Assembly (NCBI GenBank): GCA_002403155.1
Contig: DHHF01000013.1
Span: forward strand, 1 to 64,000
From: Sulfurovum sp. UBA4779
GTDB lineage: Bacteria; Campylobacterota; Campylobacteria; Campylobacterales; Sulfurovaceae
DNA length: 64,000 bases
Direction of reading: 5' to 3'
Position numbers and translations under genes: made by a program. The notes beneath the pieces were generated by a model. It saw only the letters and a list, made by a program, of their open reading frames with translations. It was not told the DNA's origin and made no database searches. Shown in pieces: positions 52,850 to 61,861 of the stretch (the stretch's first letter is position 1; every line of letters starts with the position of its first letter).

Positions 52850-53605
52850 GTGGAGGATTCTCAACAGTATCGAGCCAAAAAAGCTTTTTTTGAGAAAGTG
52901 CTTACCATTTATGGACGCAATGCAGTGCGTGAAGCGTTGGAAGATAAAAATATCACCATTCACAAACTGCATCTTTCTTCTTCCAATAAATCTTCCAGAG
53001 AGCTGGAGGAAATGGTAAGCATTGCCGAAGGCAGAGGCATTGAAATTGCATATCATGACAAACAGGCACTTTCGCGCATCTCGAAAAATGCCAAGCAAGA
53101 CCAAGGGGTGGCTCTTGATATTGTGATGGAATATTTAGGCAATGAAGCGCATTTTATTGCAGAGCATCAAAGATATCGCGTTATAGCGCTTGACAGTGTT
53201 GCAAATCCCCAAAATGTCGGCATGATTATTCGTTCTTGCGCTGCAGGCAATGTAGATGCGGTACTTCTTTCTACCAAAGGTACTGCAAAAATTTCACCTT
53301 TGGTGATTAAAGCAAGTGCGGGAACGCTTTTTAAAATGCCAATCATTCAAACCTCTGATCTTCAAAAAACATTGGAGTTTTTTAAGTCGGATGGCGCAAC
53401 GTGCTATATGCTTTCTTCTCATGCCGACAAAAGCTATAAAGATGAGAAGTACAGTCACAAAACAGTTTTTGTCTTGGGCAATGAAAGCGAGGGGGTTAGT
53501 CCTGCGATAGCCTCTGTATGCGATGCGCAAATTTCCATCCCGATGCGCCGAGGAGTCGAATCGCTCAACGTAGCGGTAGCAGCTTCCTTATTGGCGTTTT
53601 TATAA
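52850..53605 (+). CDS. rlmB: 23S rRNA (guanosine-2'-O-)-methyltransferase RlmB-like (SpoU/TrmH)
   Basis: This 251-residue SPOUT methyltransferase has an N-terminal ribosome-binding part with IYGRNAVREAL. The C-terminal knot carries NPQNVGMIIRSCAAGNVDAV (motif 1), FVLGNESEGVSP (motif 2) and SIPMRRGVESLNVAVAASL (motif 3). It probably modifies G2251 or a related site. GTG start, operon with fabI. Confidence 0.9.
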   Translation: MEDSQQYRAKKAFFEKVLTIYGRNAVREALEDKNITIHKLHLSSSNKSSRELEEMVSIAEGRGIEIAYHDKQALSRISKNAKQDQGVALDIVMEYLGNEAHFIAEHQRYRVIALDSVANPQNVGMIIRSCAAGNVDAVLLSTKGTAKISPLVIKASAGTLFKMPIIQTSDLQKTLEFFKSDGATCYMLSSHADKSYKDEKYSHKTVFVLGNESEGVSPAIASVCDAQISIPMRRGVESLNVAVAASLLAFL

Positions 53606-53676
53606 AGAAGTATTTAGCGTTTTTAGGTGTTTAAAGTATGATATACTTTGCATAAAAGAGACAAGAGGAGGCGAGG

Positions 53677-53982
53677 ATGGAAAAAGAAAATAAAGAATTG
53701 TTTTCGAAGGTTGGTTTGCAGATAGATGAAAATACAATCAATATAGATTTGGCAAAAACAAAAAATTTTTTTGGCACTTTGCAAAAACAATTTGAAGAAA
53801 CCGCCCAAAATATCGATGAGGGTAAAATAGACATGTCTCAAAGCGTAGGGATAAAAGTAGATAAAGAGCAGATTCACGTCGATCTAAACAAAGCTAAAAA
53901 CTTCATAGAGGATTTGGGTAAGAAAATTGAAAAATTTTTAGCAGAGATAGATAAGGCGGTGGACAAACTGGATCATCAATGA
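53677..53982 (+). CDS. Small protein made of two similar ~36-residue units
   Basis: I do not recognise this 101-residue, charged, helical protein without signal peptide. It consists of two related units. Residues ~12-47 begin VGLQIDENTINIDLAKTKNF. Residues ~57-92 begin VGIKVDKEQIHVDLNKAKNF. Each has a short beta-like strand pair (I-x-I-D-x-x-x-I-x-V/I-D-L) then an amphipathic helix (TLQKQFEETAQNID or DLGKKIEKFLAEID). A strong AAGAGGAGG precedes the ATG. An intrinsic terminator overlaps the stop, so it is an independent transcript. Confidence 0.7.
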   Translation: MEKENKELFSKVGLQIDENTINIDLAKTKNFFGTLQKQFEETAQNIDEGKIDMSQSVGIKVDKEQIHVDLNKAKNFIEDLGKKIEKFLAEIDKAVDKLDHQ

Positions 53983-53990
53983 TCCTTTTT
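53970..53990 (+). terminator. Intrinsic terminator overlapping a stop codon
   Basis: GGATCA (53970-53975) pairs with TGATCC (53980-53985) around TCAA, followed by TTTTT. The stop TGA at 53980-53982 of the small repeat protein is inside the stem. Confidence 0.75.
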
Positions 53991-54027
53991 GTTTCAAAAT
54001 GCTGTTTTTAGGGAGATTCAACAGTAT

Positions 54028-55149
54028 CTACCCTCTTATTTCTAGAAAATTCTTTGTGCTGATATCATCCCATGGTTTGTTGAGTTTATCAAAATCATTA
54101 TAGCTTTTTAAAGTCCGTTTGAAATCTTCATTTTTTTCACTCTCTTGGGCCAAGACTTCTTGCAATGCTTTTTTGGCAGCTTCTATAACCTCGTTTGGAA
54201 ATTTTTTGATCTCAGTGGCAGAAGAAAGTTTTTGCAATGCTTTTGCATTTTCGTACCTGAATTCCTGAACCATGTCACCGGTCATCTCTTCGCTTGCAGC
54301 TGTAATGACGGCTTGATGCTGAGGGCTTAGTTTTTCCCATCTGGTTTTATTGAATGTCAGCTCTAAAATAGAGCCCGGCTCATGCCATCCAGTATAGTAG
54401 TAGGGGGCAACTTTGGAAAACCCCATCATCTCATCCAGTGCAGGCCCTACCCATTCAGTCGCATCAATCGTGCCTCGCTCAAGTGCCGTATAGATATCTC
54501 CGGCCGGCAAAAGTACAGGATTGACGCCTAGGCGCTGCATCACTTCGCCTGCAAGTCCGGGGATACGCATTTTTAAACCCTGAAGATCATTTAAGCTGTT
54601 GATCTGTTTTTTAAACCATCCGCCCATTTGAGGGCCGGTTGAGCCTCCGATGAGAGGATAGAGATTGAATTTGGCATAGAGTTCTCTCCACAAAGTATAC
54701 CCGCCGCCAAATTTTAGCCATGTAATCATCTCTTCGCTTGTTAGCCCAAGGGGCATGCCTCCAAAAATAGAAAAGGCTGAATTTTTCCCTTTCCAATAAT
54801 ATACCCCGGAGTGAAAGGCATCAATCTGTGCTGCAGAGGCCGCATCAAAAACTTGCAGTGCAGGAACAAGAATGTTTTTGGGGTAAATTTTGATTTCAAG
54901 TGTGCCGTCGCTAAGTTCGGCACAGCGTGCGGCAAACTTGTCCACACCGGTTCCCATAATGGGAAAATGAGCCGGCCACGATGTTGCAAGCTTGATCGTA
55001 ACTTTTTCTTTTTTGCCGGTATTTGCCATACCTGTTTTTGCGTCCTCTTCTTCTCTATGGCACGTATTAAGTGCCAATGCCGTTATTCCCAGAGTAGCAG
55101 ATGTGATAAACTCTCGTCTTTGCATAAATGAATTATCCCTATTTGCCAT
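54028..55149 (-). CDS. TRAP transporter substrate-binding protein (DctP family), Tat-exported
   Basis: This 373-residue binding protein has a Tat signal (MQRREFITSATLGITALALN) with a following Cys (NTC), so possibly a lipoprotein. The DctP fold is clear: KLATSWPAHFPIMGTGVDKF, MPLGLTSEEMI, GWFKKQINSLNDLQGLKMRIP and TIDATEWVGPALDEMMGF. These proteins deliver carboxylates or, in the Tat-exported subgroup, other organic acids. No DctQ/DctM membrane genes are adjacent, so its transporter is elsewhere. Confidence 0.9.
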   Translation of the reverse strand: MANRDNSFMQRREFITSATLGITALALNTCHREEEDAKTGMANTGKKEKVTIKLATSWPAHFPIMGTGVDKFAARCAELSDGTLEIKIYPKNILVPALQVFDAASAAQIDAFHSGVYYWKGKNSAFSIFGGMPLGLTSEEMITWLKFGGGYTLWRELYAKFNLYPLIGGSTGPQMGGWFKKQINSLNDLQGLKMRIPGLAGEVMQRLGVNPVLLPAGDIYTALERGTIDATEWVGPALDEMMGFSKVAPYYYTGWHEPGSILELTFNKTRWEKLSPQHQAVITAASEEMTGDMVQEFRYENAKALQKLSSATEIKKFPNEVIEAAKKALQEVLAQESEKNEDFKRTLKSYNDFDKLNKPWDDISTKNFLEIRG

Positions 55150-55226
55150 GCTTTTTAATTTTAAAAAAACATGCCGTTCTTAATATTTTAAATAGTAACA
55201 TAACAATCGTTTTAAAAGGATGAAAA

Positions 55227-55868
55227 TTGAAATGTCATATCTGCGCAAAAGAGGCTTTGTCTTTTAAGGATACAAAAACAGATATTCTCTATTATTATTG
55301 CAAGGGATGCGAGTATATTTTTAAATCACCCGAGCACCATCATGATCTAGCCATTCAAAAAAAAAGATATGATTTGCATCAAAATGATAAAAATCATCCG
55401 GGATACCGTGCCTATTATCAGTATTTTTTAGACTTTGTGATGCCATTGGCAAGCCATGTTGTAAGCGATGCATTGGATTTTGGATGCGGTGCCAGCGCTC
55501 TTCTATCGGAGATGATGACAGAAACGGGCATCAGTTGCGATTATTATGATCCTATCTACCATCCAAACTTGCCGGATGAAAATAAAAAATATGATTTGAT
55601 AGTTTCTACAGAAGTTTTCGAGCATCTTCATCAGCCCAAAGCAGTCTTTGAAAAACTTTTAAACAGATTAAATGCCGACGGTATTTTGGCGATTCAGACA
55701 CAATTTCACAATAATAATTCGGAAGATTTTTTACAATGGTATTATCGTCGCGATGCGACACACATTGTTTTTTTTACACCAAAAACATTTAAAGTGCTTT
55801 GCGATCGGTTTGGCTGTCAGCTTTTAGCGCATAATGGAAAAAATATTGCAGTAATTAGAAAATTGTAA
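55227..55868 (+). CDS. Zinc-ribbon class I SAM methyltransferase
   Basis: This 213-residue protein has an N-terminal CxxC pair (CHIC at 3-6, CKGC after YYY) like a zinc ribbon. A Methyltransf_23-type domain follows with LDFGCGASALLSEM (motif I), YDLIVSTEVFEHLHQPKAVF (motif IV) and DGILAIQTQFHN. It resembles O- or C-methyltransferases of surface sugar synthesis or small-molecule modification. The substrate is unknown. TTG start with AAAAGGA. Confidence 0.8.
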   Translation: MKCHICAKEALSFKDTKTDILYYYCKGCEYIFKSPEHHHDLAIQKKRYDLHQNDKNHPGYRAYYQYFLDFVMPLASHVVSDALDFGCGASALLSEMMTETGISCDYYDPIYHPNLPDENKKYDLIVSTEVFEHLHQPKAVFEKLLNRLNADGILAIQTQFHNNNSEDFLQWYYRRDATHIVFFTPKTFKVLCDRFGCQLLAHNGKNIAVIRKL

Positions 55869-55950
55869 GCGGCCTTTAGGCCGGCTTTTAGATAGCGGTT
55901 GATATGATAGGCTCCGCCTTAAAAATAAAAGTCGGCCAAAGGTTTATTGT

Positions 55951-56931
55951 TTAAAAGAGACTATACTCTTTTTGTATTGTATTGAGAATGCTTTTATCCG
56001 CACTATAGATAAACGCATAATTAAAATGAATGCTCTTAAGTATCTCGCGCACTTCTTCTTTGGTTGTAAACCAGTGCGGGCGATCGATGCCTTCAACTTT
56101 TGTTTTGGGTGGGGTAAGTACGATACCTTTTACCCAAGTATTGCCGTTTTTTATATATTCTCTTGCTTTAATGATATCGGCAATATTATCGCAAAATATC
56201 GCTACTTTGTCACTTTTGCTTGATGGAGTGCTTTTAAGTGTCTTGTCGATAAATACAGGCATAAAATGTTTAGTATATTTAATACGGTCGATAGAATAGG
56301 GAAGAGAGAATGCTTCACAGAAAGCAACAACACGCAACAGGTATTCCAAATGAAAAGGAATGAGTTCCTTCTCTTGATAAGCAAAGCCTCCGACCTTGAA
56401 AGTCGTTCTAAACAACGTATCGGAAAGAGCATATCCTTCTACGTTGCTTTCAAGTTTTTGTACGTCAGGCTTGATAAGTTCCATGAGCTCTTTGTTTGTA
56501 CCTACAAAAAGAGAATCATTTGAGTTGAGTATCTGCTCAAAAGCTTTTCGCCAGTCATTTGCAATAAAGGCAATATTGTTTTTTTTCAGCAATATCATTT
56601 TTAAAAAACTCATCTCATGCGGTGAGAGCAGGAAGAATTTTGCTTCTTTTTTAATAATAACGTAGCGGATCAGCTTGAATGCTGCCAATTGAATGTCGCT
56701 TACTTTGATCCATGCGATTTCCGCATCATGTTTAATGATATTTTCATTATCATAAACGATGGCATAGGCGCCATGTTTGATTGCAATGTCTATCTCTTCT
56801 TGATTTGAAGAAAAGAAAAGGTCGCCATGCTCTACTTTTGAGGGGTATACGGTCGCACCTTCTATGGCATGGATTTTGGGAACATTGGCAAGGGCCCCTT
56901 CCGTGAGGTTTACGATATCTTCAATTTTCAT
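55951..56931 (-). CDS. Mur-ligase-like protein lacking the ATP-binding signature
   Basis: The first ~85 residues of this 326-residue protein resemble the N-terminal UDP-binding domain of MurE/MurF: VYPSKVEHGDLFFSSNQEEI and AIKHGAYAIVYDNE. The expected P-loop (GTxGKT/S) of Mur ligases is missing; at its position is FFLLSPHEMSFLKMILLKKN. The C-terminal third (SKSDKVAIFCDNIADIIKAR) is like the C-terminal domain. It may be a catalytically dead paralogue or a regulator of wall synthesis. It follows metG by 2 bases, so they are co-transcribed. Confidence 0.55.
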   Translation of the reverse strand: MKIEDIVNLTEGALANVPKIHAIEGATVYPSKVEHGDLFFSSNQEEIDIAIKHGAYAIVYDNENIIKHDAEIAWIKVSDIQLAAFKLIRYVIIKKEAKFFLLSPHEMSFLKMILLKKNNIAFIANDWRKAFEQILNSNDSLFVGTNKELMELIKPDVQKLESNVEGYALSDTLFRTTFKVGGFAYQEKELIPFHLEYLLRVVAFCEAFSLPYSIDRIKYTKHFMPVFIDKTLKSTPSSKSDKVAIFCDNIADIIKAREYIKNGNTWVKGIVLTPPKTKVEGIDRPHWFTTKEEVREILKSIHFNYAFIYSADKSILNTIQKEYSLF

Positions 56932-56933
56932 TG

Positions 56934-58892
56934 TTATCCTATAGGGGTGCCGGGTGTTTTTGGTTTTTCGGGACGGATCAGAGAAAGTCCTTCGCTGTCT
57001 TTGGCAGCAAGAAGCATCCCCTCGCTTTTTAGGCCCATCAGTTTTGCGGGTTTAAGATTTGCAACCATGCAGACTTGTGTACCGATCATCTCTTCTGCCC
57101 CATACCACTCTTTTATCCCTGCGACAACCTGGCGAGGGTTTTCTTCGCCTATGTCGACCTGAAGCAAAAGAAGCTTGCTGCTTTTTGGTACCTCTTCAGC
57201 TTCTATGACGGTTCCCACTTTCAATGAGGTTTGAAAAAATTGATCGATGCCTATCAGTGCAATACCTGCATTTTTTTGTTCGTCTGTTTTTTGTCCTTCT
57301 TTTTGCATCGCTTTGGCTTCCGGTTTTTTATTTTCCGGTTCAGGCTGCGCAAGCAGGGGTGCTTCAATACGAGGAAAAAGAGGAGGAATTTTTTTCAGCG
57401 TAAAAGATTCCAGCAAATTTTTGTTTTTGATAAGATGGTTCCAGCTTGTGTGATTGATTTCAAAATGCAATGCATGAGCTATTTTTACAGAGATTTCAGG
57501 CATCACGGGGTGAAGCATGGTAGTGACTTTGGCTAAAATTACTGCAATAAGCCCATTGAGTGCCATGACCTCCTCTTTTTTTCCCTCTTTCATGAGCGTC
57601 CACGGCTGGTATTTGTCGATGGCTTTGTTTGCAACCGAAAGCGGTCTCCAAAGTTCTTCGAGGTATCGATGAATCTGCATTTCAAACAGCATGGGTTCCA
57701 GCTTTTCCAGTGAGGCTTCGACCTCATCGAGTTCAGCTTTATAGTATTTGCGTACATCGGCACAATCAATATGGCCTTCAAAATACTTTTCGCTCATTCC
57801 TATCAAACGGTTAAGCAGATTGCCAAGATCGTTGCCTAGATCAGAATTGATGCGGTCTATCAGGGCTTTTTGAGAGAAATCCCCATCGCCGCCAAACGGT
57901 ACTTCTCTTAGTAAGAAATAGCGAAAATTATCTAAACCGTAAGCAGTCGCAACTTCTCTTGGGTTGACAACATTTCCTTTGGATTTGCTCATTTTTTCGC
58001 CGTCTCTTGTCCACCATCCGTGGGCAGCAACATGTTTGGGCAAAGGCAAACCGAGGCTCATTAAGAATGCAGGCCAATAAATCGCATGAAAACGCAAGAT
58101 GTCTTTTCCTATAAGATGAACATGCGCAGGCCAATAGCGCATATTTTTTTCATCCGTGCCGTATCCTAGTGCGGTAACGTAATTCATCAAGGCATCCAGC
58201 CATACATACATGACATGTTTAGGGTCATTCAAGTTATCGGGCAGTTTTACGCCCCAGTCAAAGCTTGTACGTGTGATCGAAAGGTCATCCAATCCGCTCT
58301 CAACAAAACGAATGACTTCATTTCTTTTGCTTTTAGGAAGAATACAGTCGGGATTGTTATGATACCATTCTAAAAGTTTATCTTGGTATTTTGAAAGTTT
58401 AAAAAAATAACTCTCTTCTTCTACAATAACTGTGCTTTTGCCGCATTCGGGACAAAACTCATCATCGACGAGCTGTGTTTTTGGGAAAAAAGTTTCACAT
58501 GAGATGCAGTAGTGCCCTTTATAGATATCTTTATAGATATCTCCATTGTCATGCATCACAGAAAACGCTTTTTGCACGCCTGTTTTGTGGTCTTCGTCGG
58601 TTGTTCGAATAAATTTATCATAGGAGATATGAAAATCATCCCAAAGATTTTTAAAAGCTGCGGAGATTTCATCTGCATAGGCTTGGGTGGTTTTCCCTTT
58701 TGCTTTAGCAGACTCTTCTATTTTTTGGCCGTGTTCGTCTGTACCGGTTAAAAAGAAAGTATCAAGGCCGCTCATGCGTGAATAGCGTGCTAACGTATCT
58801 GCGATAATTGTTGTATAGGCATGGCCGATGTGCGCAATATCGTTGACATAATAAATGGGTGTAGTGATGTAGACGTTTTTATGACAAGCCAT
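56934..58892 (-). CDS. metG: Methionyl-tRNA synthetase
   Basis: This 652-residue class I synthetase has HIGHAYTTI, zinc-binding CISCETFFPKTQ...CPECGK, KMSKSKGNVVNP, and a C-terminal tRNA-binding OB domain (~550-652; KVGTVIEAEEVPKSSKLLLL). A Lys/Pro/Gln-rich linker joins the two. Start ATG with AAGGA upstream. Confidence 0.97.
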   Translation of the reverse strand: MACHKNVYITTPIYYVNDIAHIGHAYTTIIADTLARYSRMSGLDTFFLTGTDEHGQKIEESAKAKGKTTQAYADEISAAFKNLWDDFHISYDKFIRTTDEDHKTGVQKAFSVMHDNGDIYKDIYKGHYCISCETFFPKTQLVDDEFCPECGKSTVIVEEESYFFKLSKYQDKLLEWYHNNPDCILPKSKRNEVIRFVESGLDDLSITRTSFDWGVKLPDNLNDPKHVMYVWLDALMNYVTALGYGTDEKNMRYWPAHVHLIGKDILRFHAIYWPAFLMSLGLPLPKHVAAHGWWTRDGEKMSKSKGNVVNPREVATAYGLDNFRYFLLREVPFGGDGDFSQKALIDRINSDLGNDLGNLLNRLIGMSEKYFEGHIDCADVRKYYKAELDEVEASLEKLEPMLFEMQIHRYLEELWRPLSVANKAIDKYQPWTLMKEGKKEEVMALNGLIAVILAKVTTMLHPVMPEISVKIAHALHFEINHTSWNHLIKNKNLLESFTLKKIPPLFPRIEAPLLAQPEPENKKPEAKAMQKEGQKTDEQKNAGIALIGIDQFFQTSLKVGTVIEAEEVPKSSKLLLLQVDIGEENPRQVVAGIKEWYGAEEMIGTQVCMVANLKPAKLMGLKSEGMLLAAKDSEGLSLIRPEKPKTPGTPIG

Positions 58893-59010
58893 AAGTAGTT
58901 TTCCTTAAACAAATGAGTTTTTGGTTTACGTAGTGTAAATTTGAAAGCTATTTTAACCAAAGGATGCTGTAGGACGGGTAAATCGTTTCAAGCAATCCTT
59001 CTTTTTGCCA

Positions 59011-59034
59011 AAAACCGCCAATGCGGCTTTTTTT
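59011..59034 (+). terminator. Orphan terminator-like hairpin in the metG-sulP gap
   Basis: AAAACCGC pairs with GCGG(C)TTTT around CAAT, and a T tract continues. There is no rightward gene upstream, only the 5' region of leftward metG. It may end a small or antisense transcript, or be chance. The 235-base gap otherwise shows only the sulP -10 box TATAAT at 59088-59093. Confidence 0.35.
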
Positions 59035-59127
59035 GCCACGTGATAGGTTTTTTTTGTGTTTTTGCTTAAAAATTTAGTCTATTGTACTATAATTCAAATT
59101 ATTAAAACAGGCAGCTAGAGAGAGAAG

Positions 59128-60774
59128 ATGAACAATATTTTACAGCCAAAATTTTTTACTTTATTGAAAGAGGGCATCTCTAAAGAACAGATCGTTTCAG
59201 ATGTATTTGCAGGGATCATTGTGGGTATTGTTGCTCTTCCGCTTGCGATCGCATTTGCCGTGGCGTCAGGCGTTTCTCCCGAAAAAGGGCTTGTTACTGC
59301 TATTATCGCCGGATTTATTATTTCTTTTTTAGGAGGAAGCAGGGTTCAAATCGGCGGGCCGACCGGCGCTTTTGTGGTGATTATCTATGCATTGGTTGAG
59401 CAGTACGGGGTTGACGGACTTGTCATATCGACGATAATGGCCGGGATTATTTTGATCATTTTTGGGCTTTTGAAGCTGGGTGCATTGCTAAGATATTTTC
59501 CGCACCCGCTTATTGTCGGTTTCACAAGCGGAATTGCAGTGGTTATTTTTTCAACACAAATTAAAGATGCGCTAGGGCTTACTATCAAAAAGCTCCCATC
59601 GGAATTTATGGAAAAATGGCAAGTCTATTTGATGCATCTTTCAGATACAAATTTTTATGCACTCGCTATCACGATCGTTACGATTTTGATCGTTGTTTAC
59701 TCGAAGTATCTTACAACAAAAATTCCCGGTTCGTTTATAGCGATTATTGCAGTAACTGCCATTGTTGCCCTTGCAGATTTGCCTGTTGCGACCATAGAAT
59801 CTTTTTTTGGCACCATTCCAAGCGATATCAGCTTTACGCTTCCGAAATTTGAGTTTAGCAGCCTTTCTATGTATATCGCTCCGGCACTCACCATTGCCCT
59901 TTTGGGCGGGATAGAGTCGCTCCTGTCTGCAGTTGTTGCAGACGGCATGATCGGATCAAGCCACCGTTCAAACACCGAACTGATTTCTCAGGGGATAGCA
60001 AATATTGTTACGCCGTTCTTTGGGGGGATTCCTGCTACCGGCGCCATCGCAAGAACGGCAACCAACGTAAAAAACGGGGGGCGGACTCCTATTGCGGGTA
60101 TGGTTCATGCCTTAACGCTTTTTTTGATCATGATTTTGTTTGCAGATCTGGCAAAATTGATTCCGATGGCATGTCTGGCCGGTATATTGATCGTTGTTTC
60201 GTACAATATGAGCGAATGGCGCTCTTTCATGTCTATTTTGAGAGGCTCGCCGTTTGATATTGCCGTTTTATTGTCTACATTTTTTTTAACAGTGCTTGTG
60301 GATTTGACTATTGCGATTGAAGTGGGCGTTGTTTTGGCCTCTTTGCTCTTTATGAAGCGAATGGCGGACATCGGAGGAATGGTTTCGGAAAATGCAGAGA
60401 GCGATGAGATGGAAAATTATTCCGATATACCCGAAGGCATCGCTATTTATGAAATAGGAGGCCCGCTATTTTTTGCATCAGCAAAACAATATGCCGAAAC
60501 GATAAAAAATATCGGATTTTCAAACAAAATTCTGATTATACGCATGCGTCATGTTCCTTTTATCGATTCAACGGCCCTTCATAATCTTGAAGAGACGGTA
60601 AAAACGCTAAAAAATGCCGGCGTTACCATCGTCATGTCCGGAACGAATGACAAAGTATATAAAGATTTAAAACAGCATCATATCGTTTCGCTCATAGGAG
60701 AAGAGCATATTTTAAAATCATTTGAAAAAGCGTTGATTCATGCAAAAAATATACTCGACTTTGAAAAGAATTAA
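59128..60774 (+). CDS. SulP-family anion transporter with STAS domain
   Basis: This 548-residue inner-membrane transporter has 12-14 helices. The SulP signatures are GIIVGIVALPLAIAFAVASG and GGSRVQIGGPTGAFVVII, and FVSIPATGAIARTATN-like GGIPATGAIARTATNVKNGG lies later. The C-terminal STAS domain (~440-548) starts AIYEIGGPLFFASAKQ and has HVPFIDSTALHNLEE. SulP members carry sulfate, bicarbonate or other anions; sequence alone does not decide. TATAAT at 59088 is its promoter. Confidence 0.92.
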   Translation: MNNILQPKFFTLLKEGISKEQIVSDVFAGIIVGIVALPLAIAFAVASGVSPEKGLVTAIIAGFIISFLGGSRVQIGGPTGAFVVIIYALVEQYGVDGLVISTIMAGIILIIFGLLKLGALLRYFPHPLIVGFTSGIAVVIFSTQIKDALGLTIKKLPSEFMEKWQVYLMHLSDTNFYALAITIVTILIVVYSKYLTTKIPGSFIAIIAVTAIVALADLPVATIESFFGTIPSDISFTLPKFEFSSLSMYIAPALTIALLGGIESLLSAVVADGMIGSSHRSNTELISQGIANIVTPFFGGIPATGAIARTATNVKNGGRTPIAGMVHALTLFLIMILFADLAKLIPMACLAGILIVVSYNMSEWRSFMSILRGSPFDIAVLLSTFFLTVLVDLTIAIEVGVVLASLLFMKRMADIGGMVSENAESDEMENYSDIPEGIAIYEIGGPLFFASAKQYAETIKNIGFSNKILIIRMRHVPFIDSTALHNLEETVKTLKNAGVTIVMSGTNDKVYKDLKQHHIVSLIGEEHILKSFEKALIHAKNILDFEKN

Positions 60775-60792
60775 AATATCTTCAATACAAAA

Positions 60793-60820
60793 GCGGGGGA
60801 TTAAAACTCAAATCCTCCGC
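60793..60820 (-). terminator. Terminator-like hairpin at the end of mobB-fbp operon
   Basis: GCGGGGGATT (60793-60802) pairs with AATCCTCCGC (60811-60820) with one G-U pair. Read leftward it is followed by TTTTGTATT. The stem includes the last codons and stop of the small Cys-containing gene. It could also stop rightward sulP transcripts. Confidence 0.55.
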
Positions 60821-61010
60821 TATCCCCTCTGTTCATACTCTCATATACGCTGATGACATAAGCATCACGCAGCTCGCAGCTTAAAACAAGTTCACATTGA
60901 AGGCAGCTATGAAGTTCTTTAGCGATTTGACAAGCTTGCAGTTCTTCTTTTTTTTTAACGAGTGCAATATCCCATTGGTTTGGGATATTTTCTTGTGCAT
61001 TTTTTTGCAT
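60801..61010 (-). CDS. Small Cys-containing protein downstream of fbp
   Basis: This 69-residue soluble protein has CxxC and nearby Cys (SCLQCELVLSC), a possible metal or redox site, in an otherwise helical sequence. I do not recognise a named family. The start overlaps the fbp stop by one base (TGATG), so it is translated with fbp, which supports it being a real gene. Confidence 0.7.
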   Translation of the reverse strand: MQKNAQENIPNQWDIALVKKKEELQACQIAKELHSCLQCELVLSCELRDAYVISVYESMNRGDSGGFEF

Positions 61011-61861
61011 CAGGCTTTTGCTCCGTAAGTTTTTTTGAGCGCCTCTATTTCATAGTTTGACCCAAAGAAGCAAGGGGAGGTATCGTGAAGATGTTTTGGG
61101 ACAAGCTCAAGAAGCCTTGTTCCGTTATTGTCGATCGCTTGGCCTCCGGCTTGTTCATAGATAAAGGCAAAAGGCATAACTTCAAAGAGTTGTCTGAGTT
61201 TGCCTTCGGGTTTATCGGAAGTGCCGGGATAGGAGAAGAGTCCTCCGCCTTTGAGCAGAATTTGATGAAGATCAGGCACCATTCCGCCCGAATAGCGAAG
61301 CCTGTATCCTTCGGCAAAGAGGCTGTCGATAAATTTTTTATGCGCAGCGCTCCAATTTTGCTGGGTGCCTCCGGGTGCGTTAAGTTTGCCTTTTTGACCC
61401 AGTGAAACTTCGCCGATCAAGTTAAATTCCTCTCCTTGTGCCCTATAGTGCAAAGGTTTTCCTTTTTTTGAAGCGGTAACCAATTCGATACGCGGTCCAT
61501 AGACAACATAGGCCGAAGCCACAAGATTTTCTCCTTTTGGCTCTCCTTCATAGATACCGAAAATTGATCCTACAGAAAGATTGACATCGGCCAGACTCGA
61601 GCCGTCCAGAGGGTCATAGCAAACAGTATAGACACCGTGTTCGTTTATGGGCAAAACCTCTTCTTTTTCTTCGCTTACCAGGGCTTTGACAAGAGAAACA
61701 TCCATAAAAGCCTGCTCGACGATATAGTCACTTTTTACGTCTAATTTTAATTGCTCTTCGCCTGAAGCATTTTCTGTACTGCTGTACCCCAAATCTTCTG
61801 TTTTAATGGCATGGTCTATTTTGAGGGCGATTGTTTTGATCGTGTTGAAAATTGTTTGCAT
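61010..61861 (-). CDS. fbp: Fructose-1,6-bisphosphatase, class I
   Basis: This 283-residue gluconeogenic enzyme has Mg2+ sites in SEEKEEVLP and YDPLDGSSLADVNLSVGSIF, and substrate residues in LRYSGGMVPDLHQILLKGGG. It makes fructose 6-phosphate, essential for an autotroph using the reductive TCA cycle. It starts one base inside the mobB stop (TAATG). Confidence 0.95.
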   Translation of the reverse strand: MQTIFNTIKTIALKIDHAIKTEDLGYSSTENASGEEQLKLDVKSDYIVEQAFMDVSLVKALVSEEKEEVLPINEHGVYTVCYDPLDGSSLADVNLSVGSIFGIYEGEPKGENLVASAYVVYGPRIELVTASKKGKPLHYRAQGEEFNLIGEVSLGQKGKLNAPGGTQQNWSAAHKKFIDSLFAEGYRLRYSGGMVPDLHQILLKGGGLFSYPGTSDKPEGKLRQLFEVMPFAFIYEQAGGQAIDNNGTRLLELVPKHLHDTSPCFFGSNYEIEALKKTYGAKA

